This document shows, in pieces, positions 1-8,008 of a stretch of 42,881 nt of DNA. The notes under the pieces are model-generated. The model was not told the origin of the DNA. It saw only the letters and a list, made by a program, of their open reading frames with translations, and did no database searches. A program made the position numbers and the translations under genes. Within the stretch, counting starts at the first letter, position 1. Each line of letters opens with the position of its first letter. Source of the DNA: an uncultured Collinsella sp. (GTDB lineage: Bacteria > Actinomycetota > Coriobacteriia > Coriobacteriales > Coriobacteriaceae); contig CATVTM010000008.1 of NCBI GenBank assembly GCA_958346935.1, positions 1 through 42,881 of the forward strand. Direction: 5' to 3'.

Positions 1-45
1 ATCTCGCCAGCCCAGCGACCATGGGGTCCCAAGGTTTTCAAAAAA

Positions 46-72
46 GCGGTCGGCGCGCAGTGCGCCGACCGC
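46..72 (-). terminator. Rho-independent terminator of gyrA
   Basis: An 11-bp perfect stem (46-56 pairing with 62-72) with a 5-base loop lies just past the gyrA stop. Read on the minus strand it is followed by a run of T residues (the A run at 40-45). It should end the gyrB-gyrA transcript. Confidence 0.85.
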
Positions 73-112
73 CGATATATGGGGTCTGATATTTTCTACC
101 AGCTAGTTCCTC

Positions 113-2854
113 TTACTCGTCTAGGAGATCCTCTGGCATGTCGTTGCCGTCGCCTAGATCGACAGGGGTTTCTTCGGGGGCAGAGCCGTCTTCTGTGGCT
201 TCGCCTTCGGGCTTCTCCTTGGCGGCCGTCATGCGGGCTACGGCGCAGATGCGGTCGTTGTCGTCGACGGTCATCATCTTGACGCCCTGGGTGGCGCGGC
301 CGGTCTGGCTGATCTCGTCGGTCTTGACGCGAATGACCGTCGCGCCCTCCGTCACGATGAACAGCTCGTGCTGCGGGCCCACCGTCTTCATGGCCGCGAG
401 GTTACCCTTACGCTCGGTCATTTGGATGGTGTAGACGCCCTGGCCGCCGCGATTCTGCTCCGGGTAGTCCGCGACCGGCGTGCGCTTGCCGTAGCCGCGC
501 TCGGTGATGACGAACAGATCGCCGTTGCCGTTAGTGACTTCCATGCCCAGAACGCTCACGCCGTCCTTCATACCGATACCGCGAACGCCGCTGGTATCGC
601 GGCCGGTGGCGCGCACCTGCTCCTCGGAGAACATGATCGCCTTGCCCGCGGTGGTGGCCAGGATAATCTTGTCGCCCTCGCGCACGCGGCGCACGTTCAG
701 CAGCGCGTCGTCGTCACGCAGGTTGATAGCGATCAGGCCGTCGCGACGGCTGCGGTCATATGCGCTCATCACGGTCTTCTTGACCATGCCGCTCTTGGTG
801 GCAAACATCAGATACTCGTCGGCAGGGAACTCGCGGCAGCTGATGACGCTCGCGATCTTCTCGCCCTCCTCGAAGGGCAGCAGGTTGACGATCGCGGTAC
901 CGCGCGCCTGGCGCGTACCCACCGGCAGCTCGTGCACCTTCAGGCGATAGACCTTGCCCTTGCTCGAGAAGAACAGCACGTACTCGTGCGTGGACGCGAT
1001 GAACATCTCGTCGATGACGTCGTCCTCTTTAAGGTTGACGCCCGAGACGCCCTTGCCGCCGCGCTTCTGGGCGCGGTAGGCGGCCACCGGGATACGCTTG
1101 ACATAGCCGGTGTGGGTGATGGTCACGACCATGTCCTCGTCGGCAATGAGGTCCTCGACGTCCAGGTCCTTCTCGACATGGCTGATCTCGGTGCGGCGCT
1201 TATCGCCGAACTTCTTGGAGATCTCGCGCATCTCTTCCTTAATGACGCCCAGGATCTTCCCCTCGTGCGCCAGCAGGTCCTCGTAGTAGGCGATGGCGCG
1301 GCGCAGGCCGTCCAGCTCTTCCTGAATCTTGTCGCGCTCCAGGCCGGTCAGGCGGCGCAGCTTCATCTCGAGGATGGCCGTGGTCTGCTCGGGCGTAAAG
1401 CCAAAGCGCTCGATCAGGCGGCTGCTGGCCTCGGAGTCGGTCTGCGAGGAACGGATGATGCTGATGACCTCGTCAATATGGTCGAGAGCCATCAGGTAGC
1501 CCTCAAGGATATGCGCGCGGGCCTGGGCCTTCTTAAGGTCGAAGCGGGTGCGGCGGGTGACGACGTCGACCTGGTGGTCGATGTAGTGCTGCAGCATCTC
1601 GCGCAGGCTCAGGCATTTGGGAACGCCGTTGACAAGCGCCAGGTTGTTGGCGCCAAAGGTCGTCTGCAGCGAGGTGTACTTGTACAGGTTGTTGAGCACG
1701 ACCTGCGGGATGACGCCCTTCTTGAGTTCGATGACCAGACGGATACCCTTCTGGTTGGACTCATCGCGCATATCCGAGATGCCCTCGATGCGCTTGTCGT
1801 TGACGAGCTGGGCGATCTTCTCCTGCAGGGTGCCCTTGTTGACCATGTAGGGAATCTCGGTAAAGACCAGGCGGCTGCGGCCGGTCTTGGTGGACTCCAC
1901 ATGAGCCTTGGCGCGCACGGTAATGGAGCCGCGGCCGGTCTCGTAGCTCTGCTTAATACCGGCACTGCCCATGATGATGGCGCCGGTGGGGAAGTCCGGA
2001 CCGGGCATGATCTGCATGAGCTCGTCGACAGTGGCGTCGGGATTATCGATCAGGTAGCAGGTTGCCTCGATCGCCTCGGTGAGGTTATGCGGGGCGATAT
2101 TGGTGGCCATGCCGACGGCGATGCCCTGGCTGCCGTTGACCAGCAGGTTGGGGAAGCGCGCAGGCAGTGCCACGGGCTCGGCGAGTGATTCGTCGTAGTT
2201 GGGCTGCCAGTCGACGGTATCCTTCTGCAGGTCACGCAGCAGCTCCATGGCGGGCTTTGCCAGGCGGCTCTCGGTGTAACGCATGGCAGCGGCGCCGTCG
2301 CCGTCGATGTTGCCGAAGTTGCCGTGGCCGTCGATGAGCGGCGTGCGCATGGAGAACCACTGCGCCAGGCGAACCATTGCCTCGTAGACCGCGGAGTCAC
2401 CGTGCGGATGGTACTTACCGATAACTTCGCCGACCGTCCAAGCGGACTTCTTGTGCGGACGGTTGGGGTAGATGCCGCTCTCGTTCATCGCGTACAGGAT
2501 GCGGCGGTGCACCGGCTTTAAGCCGTCGCGCACGTCCGGCAGGGCGCGCGCCGTGATGACCGACATCGAATACTCGATAAATGACTGCTTCATCTCGCGG
2601 CCAAACTCCGAAATCTGGAGCTGGCCGCCGTTTATATCCTCGCCGGCCGAGGCGCCACGATCGACTTCGCCAAAGCTCTCCTCGAGCTCACCGTCGTCGT
2701 CTTCTTCCTCGTCATCATCGGCATCGGGGTTATAGGCGTCAGGATCGCCGTCCTCGCCCTGCTCAGCACGGGCAAGCAGGCGCTTCAGATCATCGGGCAT
2801 ACCGGCGTCGCCGGCCTCGTCCATACCCTCGTTATTGTTGATATCGTCTGCCAC
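113..2854 (-). CDS. gyrA: DNA gyrase subunit A
   Basis: GyrA is the breakage-reunion subunit of DNA gyrase (A2B2), which introduces negative supercoils. The 913-residue product has the quinolone-determining segment KYHPHGDSAVYEAM, the active-site tyrosine in RYTES and the GyrA box QKRGGKG that marks the DNA-wrapping C-terminal domain. The quinolone positions equivalent to E. coli 83 and 87 are Ser and Glu, which looks like a wild-type susceptible state. The start is GTG behind GAGGAGG, 11 bases after the gyrB stop, so gyrB and gyrA form one operon. Unusually, about 75 residues precede the normal GyrA N-terminus, and residues 30-65 are mostly Asp and Glu; the C-terminal tail is acidic too. The extension is in frame with the best ribosome binding site, so it is probably real. 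Confidence 0.97.
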   Translation of the reverse strand: MADDINNNEGMDEAGDAGMPDDLKRLLARAEQGEDGDPDAYNPDADDDEEEDDDGELEESFGEVDRGASAGEDINGGQLQISEFGREMKQSFIEYSMSVITARALPDVRDGLKPVHRRILYAMNESGIYPNRPHKKSAWTVGEVIGKYHPHGDSAVYEAMVRLAQWFSMRTPLIDGHGNFGNIDGDGAAAMRYTESRLAKPAMELLRDLQKDTVDWQPNYDESLAEPVALPARFPNLLVNGSQGIAVGMATNIAPHNLTEAIEATCYLIDNPDATVDELMQIMPGPDFPTGAIIMGSAGIKQSYETGRGSITVRAKAHVESTKTGRSRLVFTEIPYMVNKGTLQEKIAQLVNDKRIEGISDMRDESNQKGIRLVIELKKGVIPQVVLNNLYKYTSLQTTFGANNLALVNGVPKCLSLREMLQHYIDHQVDVVTRRTRFDLKKAQARAHILEGYLMALDHIDEVISIIRSSQTDSEASSRLIERFGFTPEQTTAILEMKLRRLTGLERDKIQEELDGLRRAIAYYEDLLAHEGKILGVIKEEMREISKKFGDKRRTEISHVEKDLDVEDLIADEDMVVTITHTGYVKRIPVAAYRAQKRGGKGVSGVNLKEDDVIDEMFIASTHEYVLFFSSKGKVYRLKVHELPVGTRQARGTAIVNLLPFEEGEKIASVISCREFPADEYLMFATKSGMVKKTVMSAYDRSRRDGLIAINLRDDDALLNVRRVREGDKIILATTAGKAIMFSEEQVRATGRDTSGVRGIGMKDGVSVLGMEVTNGNGDLFVITERGYGKRTPVADYPEQNRGGQGVYTIQMTERKGNLAAMKTVGPQHELFIVTEGATVIRVKTDEISQTGRATQGVKMMTVDDNDRICAVARMTAAKEKPEGEATEDGSAPEETPVDLGDGNDMPEDLLDE

Positions 2855-2865
2855 GTTGCCTCCTC

Positions 2866-4896
2866 TTAAGCGTCAAGGAAGCGTGCATCATGTGCATGCT
2901 TCTCGATGTACTCGCGGCGATAGCCGACCTCGGAACCCATCAGCTCGCGCACGGCGCGGTCTGCCACCACGGCATCCTCGATCGACACGCGCTGCAGGAT
3001 GCGGGTCTTGGGGTCCATCGTCGTCGAGGCAAGCTGCTTGGGATCCATCTCGCCCAGACCCTTGTAGCGCTGGACGGTATAGCCCTTGCGCTTCTTGGTG
3101 ATCTTGCCGTCCTTGGCCTTGCCGTCCTCGTCGTTATCGTCGGGGTTCAGGCCCAGACTCTGGATGGTGTCGCGCAGGATCTCGTCTTCGGGCTGGCGGC
3201 CGTTGGGATACACGTAGTGGATCTTGTTGCGCACCTTAATGCCAAAGATGGGCGGACAGGCAACATAGACGTAGCCGGCATCGATCAGCGGACGCATGTA
3301 CTTGTAGAAGAACGTCAGCAGCAGGATGCGGATGTGCGCACCGTCGACGTCTGCATCGGTCATGATGATGATCTTGTGGTAGCGCGCCTTGGTGATATCG
3401 AAGTCGCCGCCGTCGCCGGCACTCGTCGTGACGCCGCAGCCGATCGCGGTAATCAGCGACTGGATGGTGTCACTCGAGAACGCGCGATGGTCACCAACGC
3501 GTTCGACGTTCAGAATCTTGCCGCGCAGGGGCAGAATCGCCTGGATGTCTCGGCGACGGCCGTCCTTGGCCGAGCCGCCTGCCGAGTCACCCTCTACGAT
3601 GAAGAGCTCGGTCAGCTCGGCATCGCGCACCGAGCAGTCAGCGAGCTTACCGGGCAGGGACGCCGTCTCGAGCAGGCTCTTGCGGCGGGTCGCCTCGCGC
3701 GCCTTGCGGGCGGCGTTGCGCGCCTTGCAGGCCTGTTGCGCTTTCTTGACGATCTCGCGGGCGGGCTTGGGATGCTCCTCCAAGTAATCGGCGAGGCCGT
3801 CGGTCACGATCTTGAGCGTCAGCGCGCGCATATAGGAGCTACCGAGCTTGGCCTTGGTCTGGCCCTCAAACTGCGGATCGGGCAGCTTGACCGAGATAAC
3901 GGCCGAAAGGCCCTCGCGCACATCGTCGCCGGTCAGGTTGGCGTCTTTTTCCTTGAGCAGGTTCTGTTTGCGCGCGTAGTCGTTGATCACGCGGGTGAGC
4001 GCGGTGCGGAAGCCCTCAAGGTGCATGCCGCCCTCGGGAGTGTAGATGTCGTTGGCAAACGACATGACGTTCTCGCCGTAGCCGCTATTCCACTGCAGGG
4101 AAACCTCGACCTCGCCCATCTTGGCCACAGGCGCGTCCGGGTCCGATTTGCCCTCGATGTAGATGGGCTCCTTAAAGGCCTCAGGGACGTCCTTGCCCTC
4201 GTTGAGGAACTTGACGAAGTCGATGATGCCGCCCTCGTAGCAAAACTCCTCCACGTGGGGAGTCGCCTCGCGCTCGTCGGTCAGCACGATCTTGAGGTTC
4301 TTATTGAGGAACGCTGTCTCCTGCAGACGGTTGTGCAGCGTATCGAAATCGTAGATGCAGGTCTCGAAGATCTCGTCGTCGGGCCAGAAGGTGACGGTGG
4401 TGCCCGTCGAATCCGAGGTGCCCACGACCTCCATCTTCTTGACGGTCTTGCCGCGCGAGAACTCCATCTCGTAGGTGTTGCCATCGCGACGAACCTGAAC
4501 GACCACGCGTTTGGACAGCGCGTTGACGACGGAGATGCCCACGCCGTGCAGGCCGCCCGAGACCTTATAGGCCGAGTTATCGAACTTACCGCCGGCGTGC
4601 AAGATCGTCATAACGACCTCGAGCGTCGGGATCTTTTTAACAGGGTGCTCGTCGACGGGGATGCCGCGCCCGTTGTCGACGACCGTGATGGAGTTGTCGG
4701 CGTGGACCGTCACCTGGATCTCGGTGCAGAAACCGGCCATGGCCTCGTCGACGGAGTTGTCAACGATCTCCCACACCAGGTGATGCAGACCGCTGGCGCT
4801 CGTCGAGCCGATATACATGCCCGGGCGCTTACGAACGGCCTCGAGACCTTCGAGAATCTTAATCTCGCCGCCATCGTAATCGTTTTCGTTTGCCAC
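2866..4896 (-). CDS. gyrB: DNA gyrase subunit B
   Basis: GyrB is the ATPase subunit of gyrase. GHKL ATPase motifs are visible in order: DNSVDEAMAG, DNGRGIPV and GLHGVGISVVNALS. The TOPRIM motifs follow: EGDSAGGSA, PLRGKILNVE and DADVDGAH; the C-terminal RYKGLGEM signature is present. The start chosen is the GTG at 4896, giving 676 residues. The frame is open to a TTG at 4914, but that would place the strong GAAGGAGG ribosome binding site inside the gene; this site is correctly spaced for the GTG. A terminator separates gyrB from dciA upstream, so gyrB-gyrA probably has its own promoter in the short gap (4897-4945), although I see no clear one there. gyrA follows 11 bases downstream. Confidence 0.97.
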   Translation of the reverse strand: MANENDYDGGEIKILEGLEAVRKRPGMYIGSTSASGLHHLVWEIVDNSVDEAMAGFCTEIQVTVHADNSITVVDNGRGIPVDEHPVKKIPTLEVVMTILHAGGKFDNSAYKVSGGLHGVGISVVNALSKRVVVQVRRDGNTYEMEFSRGKTVKKMEVVGTSDSTGTTVTFWPDDEIFETCIYDFDTLHNRLQETAFLNKNLKIVLTDEREATPHVEEFCYEGGIIDFVKFLNEGKDVPEAFKEPIYIEGKSDPDAPVAKMGEVEVSLQWNSGYGENVMSFANDIYTPEGGMHLEGFRTALTRVINDYARKQNLLKEKDANLTGDDVREGLSAVISVKLPDPQFEGQTKAKLGSSYMRALTLKIVTDGLADYLEEHPKPAREIVKKAQQACKARNAARKAREATRRKSLLETASLPGKLADCSVRDAELTELFIVEGDSAGGSAKDGRRRDIQAILPLRGKILNVERVGDHRAFSSDTIQSLITAIGCGVTTSAGDGGDFDITKARYHKIIIMTDADVDGAHIRILLLTFFYKYMRPLIDAGYVYVACPPIFGIKVRNKIHYVYPNGRQPEDEILRDTIQSLGLNPDDNDEDGKAKDGKITKKRKGYTVQRYKGLGEMDPKQLASTTMDPKTRILQRVSIEDAVVADRAVRELMGSEVGYRREYIEKHAHDARFLDA

Positions 4897-4944
4897 ACGT
4901 CCTCCTTCAGTCAAGAAAATGTGTACAGCCTTACTAGTTTATCG

Positions 4945-4974
4945 TAAAAAATACCCTCGGGAACGAGGGTATTT
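4945..4974 (-). terminator. Terminator between dciA and gyrB
   Basis: An 11-bp stem (4949-4959 with 4964-4974) and 4-base loop are followed, read on the minus strand, by TTTTTT. It lies just downstream of dciA and should separate the dnaA-dciA transcript from gyrBA. Confidence 0.85.
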
Positions 4975-5000
4975 GGCTCTACAAGGCCACCAGATGCGAT

Positions 5001-5564
5001 TTAAGGCTCTTTTTTGCTTTGCACGCCCTTGGCCCACTCGGCACTGGCTCTCATGGCATTCTCGAGGGCCTCGCGCAGTTTTTGGTCTTCGATGGGCGCC
5101 ACTTGGCGCTCGATCTCGGTACGCTCGGCCTCACTTAGGTCGGCGTGCGGGGCCGGCGGTCGCTCGGTCGGCGCCGGGCGCAGGCGCTCCCTGGCGGCGG
5201 GCGGCGTGTGACCGGGCGCGGTGGTTTTGAACACCAGGCCGTCCACATGTGCACCGGCGCGCTCCATGCGCGCGCGGATGATCTCGCGCAACAGCGTCAT
5301 TTCCTGCGTCCACGAGGGCGAGTCGAGATATACCAGCAGCTCATTGGACTCAGGCAGGTAGCGCAGTCCCGTCACATGCCGCCCCTCGCGCGTGCCCGAG
5401 CACACCGCGTTCCATGCGCGATAGACCGTGCGCGACTCCTCGGCGGCCTCCATCTGCGCACGGCGCTTAGGCGTTGCAGCCGCCAGGATGCGCTGGCGCT
5501 CTGCGTTCAAAAACCCGCTGAAGGCGACTGTCTCGCTCTCGCGCTCGTAATTAGCACGTCTCAC
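5001..5564 (-). CDS. dciA: DciA-like (DUF721) replicative helicase loader/recruiter
   Basis: This 187-residue protein matches the DUF721/DciA family by position (recF-X-gyrB in Actinobacteria) and by its central segment (about residues 45-115), which contains a Trp and the run LLVYLDSPSWTQEM typical of the KH-like DciA core. In bacteria without DnaC or DnaI, DciA helps load the replicative helicase DnaB at the origin. The C-terminal third is Pro/Arg-rich, then predicted helical and acidic, and is likely flexible. The GTG start lies inside the last codons of recF (14-base overlap), which suggests translational coupling. A terminator follows directly. Assignment to the family is firm; the role as helicase loader comes from studies of other bacteria. 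Confidence 0.8.
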   Translation of the reverse strand: MRRANYERESETVAFSGFLNAERQRILAAATPKRRAQMEAAEESRTVYRAWNAVCSGTREGRHVTGLRYLPESNELLVYLDSPSWTQEMTLLREIIRARMERAGAHVDGLVFKTTAPGHTPPAARERLRPAPTERPPAPHADLSEAERTEIERQVAPIEDQKLREALENAMRASAEWAKGVQSKKEP

Positions 5565-6657
5565 CCATGCTCACCACCTTGGCTCGATCAAGCAGGTCAT
5601 CGGTAAAGTACCCCAGGTTGGTCGTGGTTATGACCGTCTGGATATCATCGCCGATCAGCCGCAGGAAAGCGCCGCGACGCTCGCCGTCGAGCTCGCTCAT
5701 CACGTCGTCCAAAAGCAGCAGCGGGGCGGTGCCCAGGACATCGCGAGCCACGGCAACCTCGGCCACCTTCCAGGACAGCACCAGCGTACGCTGCTGTCCT
5801 TGGCTGCCAAATGAACGGGCGGAGCGACCCGCCACGGTAAACTCAATCTCGTCGCGATGCGGTCCCACCAACGTCACGCCGCGGCGAATTTCCTCGTCGG
5901 CGTGCTCATCAAGGGCAGCCAGCATGCGCTCGTACGCCCAGCCCTTCAGCTCTTCGCGATCCTCGACCTGGGGCAAATCCCCCAGCGTGGACGCATAGGT
6001 CACGTTGGCGGTCTCACCTGACGCCACTTGCCCGTAGGCAGTGTGCACATGGTCCGCCAGCCGGTCGAGCAGGGCCAACCGGTGCACGAGCAGGGCCGAG
6101 CCCGCACGGGCAATCGAATCGTTCCACGCGCCGAGCATCTCGCGGCAGCACCAAGTCTCCTTGAGCAAGGCGTTACGCTGGGTCACGCAGCGCCCATAGG
6201 TGCTCGCAAGATCGGCATAGCGTGCGCTCAGCTGCATGCCAAAGTCATCGAGGGCGGCGCGGCGCACACTGGCGCCTCGCTTAACCATGTCCAGATGGTC
6301 GGGGCAAAACAGCACGCTCGGCAGAACCCCGCGCACACCGGCGGCAGAGCATCTCTTGCCGTTGCGGCTAAACGAGCGCCTACCGTCCTCCGCGCTCAAT
6401 CCCATATCAAGCACGCGGCCGTCGCCCTCGAGCCTCAGCTCTACCTTGCACGAGCCCACGCCGTCATGGACGAGCTCAGCTGCGGTCGGATGCCTAAACG
6501 AGGCGCCGCTCGTCAGCAGCTGCAGCGCCTCTATGAGATTGGTCTTTCCCGCCGCGTTGGGTCCCGCAAGTATCGTCACGCCCTCGTCCAGGGTAAGGCG
6601 ATAGCTATCGAAGCTGCGGTAGTGCGCGACGGAAAGATCGCGGGCGAACATGGTCAT
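5551..6657 (-). CDS. recF: DNA replication and repair protein RecF
   Basis: RecF is an SMC-like ATPase that helps load RecA at single-strand gaps through RecFOR. The 368-residue length is normal. Visible motifs are Walker A (AGPNAAGKT, residues 31-39), the ABC signature region around GSQGQQRTLVLS, and Walker B LLLLDDVMSELD. The start is an ATG nine bases after the dnaN stop, and the 3' end overlaps dciA by 14 bases, so dnaN-recF-dciA are almost certainly one transcript. Confidence 0.96.
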   Translation of the reverse strand: MTMFARDLSVAHYRSFDSYRLTLDEGVTILAGPNAAGKTNLIEALQLLTSGASFRHPTAAELVHDGVGSCKVELRLEGDGRVLDMGLSAEDGRRSFSRNGKRCSAAGVRGVLPSVLFCPDHLDMVKRGASVRRAALDDFGMQLSARYADLASTYGRCVTQRNALLKETWCCREMLGAWNDSIARAGSALLVHRLALLDRLADHVHTAYGQVASGETANVTYASTLGDLPQVEDREELKGWAYERMLAALDEHADEEIRRGVTLVGPHRDEIEFTVAGRSARSFGSQGQQRTLVLSWKVAEVAVARDVLGTAPLLLLDDVMSELDGERRGAFLRLIGDDIQTVITTTNLGYFTDDLLDRAKVVSMGETC

Positions 6658-6666
6658 AGCGCAGCG

Positions 6667-7770
6667 CTAGATGCGGACCGGCATGACCAGGTACAGGTAG
6701 TTGATCTTATCGTAGGACTTAAAGATGCCCGCCTGCGAGTAGCTCTTGAGCTCCAGCGTGATCTCCTTCTCCTTGGACAGGGCATTGAGGCAGCCGAAGA
6801 TGTAGTGGTAGTTGAAGGCGATGGTGCCCGACTCGCCCTCGGCCTCGACATCGATCGTCTCCTGCGCAAGGTCCTGGTCATTGGAAATGGAGGACAGGCC
6901 CATCTGACCGTTCTCGACATCGATCTCGAACTTGACGGCGGGGTTGGCGCTCGCGATAACGGCCACGCGCTTGAGGGCGGCGTTAAAGGCGGCGACATCG
7001 ATCTTGACGCTCGTCACGCACGAATCGGGGATGAGCTGCTTGTAGTTGGGGTACACGCCCTCGATGCGACGCGACACGTAGGTGGTGTTGCCGGCCTCGA
7101 AGACGACCTGGGTGTCGGTAGCCCCGATCATGATGGTCGCCTGGCTGGCCATGATGTTCAGCGCGTCGTTAAAGGCGTCAGCCGGAACGTTGAGCTCAAA
7201 GGAGCCCTCGAGGGTCGAGGTCTCGACCTGCGTATCGCACACGGCCAAGCGGAAGGAATCGGTCGCCACCAGGCGTACGGTGTTGTTCTCGACCTTCATG
7301 TGCACGCCGCCCAGGATGGGGCGAGCCTTGTCGGTCGAGGTGACGCGCCACACGCGGCCGACCATTTCGGACAAGACATCGGTCGGCAGCTCCACGGCGC
7401 TCTCGATGGCATAGGCCGGAAACTCGGGGAAGTCATTGGCATCGAGCGTGTTCAGCCTAAAAGAGCTCTTCTCGCAACCAATCAGCACCTGGCGCTCGGA
7501 CAGCTCAAAGGTGACCGGGGCATCGGGGAGGGTCTTGGTGATATTGGAGAGCATCTTACAGGGGATAACCATCTCGCCCTCTTCTTCGACATGCGCCGCG
7601 ATGCGATGACGGATCGAGATAGTGTAGTTAGAGGTCTGGAATTCCAAGATGCCGTCTTGGGCCTTAACGAGCACGCCCGACAGGATGGGAAGGGTGGATG
7701 CCGAAGCGACACCCTTCATAACGACGCCGATGGCTTGTGTAAGCGAGCTCTGGCTGACGGTGAACTTCAT
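6667..7770 (-). CDS. dnaN: DNA polymerase III beta sliding clamp
   Basis: DnaN forms the ring-shaped dimer that tethers DNA polymerase III and many repair proteins to DNA. The 367-residue product begins MKFTVSQSSLTQAIGVV and ends in the family-typical YLVMPVRI. The ATG is preceded by GAAAGG at suitable spacing. The 238-base gap to dnaA is AT-rich and holds what appears to be the origin unwinding region (see 7803-7838), so dnaN may be read both from the dnaA promoter and from a local one. Confidence 0.97.
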   Translation of the reverse strand: MKFTVSQSSLTQAIGVVMKGVASASTLPILSGVLVKAQDGILEFQTSNYTISIRHRIAAHVEEEGEMVIPCKMLSNITKTLPDAPVTFELSERQVLIGCEKSSFRLNTLDANDFPEFPAYAIESAVELPTDVLSEMVGRVWRVTSTDKARPILGGVHMKVENNTVRLVATDSFRLAVCDTQVETSTLEGSFELNVPADAFNDALNIMASQATIMIGATDTQVVFEAGNTTYVSRRIEGVYPNYKQLIPDSCVTSVKIDVAAFNAALKRVAVIASANPAVKFEIDVENGQMGLSSISNDQDLAQETIDVEAEGESGTIAFNYHYIFGCLNALSKEKEITLELKSYSQAGIFKSYDKINYLYLVMPVRI

Positions 7771-8008
7771 CTTTTAATACCTTTCTATAGATATAAATAT
7801 CTTAATAATAGTAATAGCACTGACGAAACTGTTGATTACTCCCAAAGACGCAGGTCAGACCCAGAAAGAGAATCGACAGCAACCTGTGTGCAACAGGGGT
7901 GGTTTTCCACGTTCAAAACCTGCGCAAAACTTTTCATCACCGCGGGTTGGGTTTTAGACACCTTATGCCCGTGGTTTCGACAAGTTTTCAACAGGTGTCT
8001 CTATTTCC
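7771..8008. other. oriC, dnaA-dnaN part (putative unwinding region)
   Basis: This gap has an AT-rich left end (7775-7817), a DnaA-trio run, and DnaA-box-like sites: 7830-7838 (TAATCAACA on the minus strand), 7903-7911 (TTTTCCACG, plus) and 7985-7993 (TTTTCAACA, plus). Weaker relatives such as GTTTCGACA lie at 7974-7982. Its place directly downstream of dnaA is where the B. subtilis unwinding element lies. The function is inferred from layout and motif content; no experiment is available. Confidence 0.7.
7803..7838 (+). other. DnaA-trio run with adjacent DnaA box
   Basis: Five consecutive triplets TAA TAA TAG TAA TAG occupy 7803-7817. After a 12-base spacer comes a DnaA-box-like site (7830-7838). 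In B. subtilis, DnaA-trios (3'-[G/A]AT-5') begin beside a DnaA box and guide DnaA onto one strand for unwinding; the polarity here is the same when the inverted gene order is taken into account. Confidence 0.65.

Noticed and set aside
368..2188. 606-codon open frame antisense to gyrA
   Set aside because: It mirrors gyrA codon bias in a GC-rich genome, has no domain signature and no ribosome binding site; similar shadows lie opposite gyrB, recF-dnaN, purB and the M28-like gene.
7883..7897. CCTGT-N5-ACAGG dyad in the dnaA-dnaN gap
   Set aside because: Arms are only five bases and it fits no DnaA-box register; not separated from chance.
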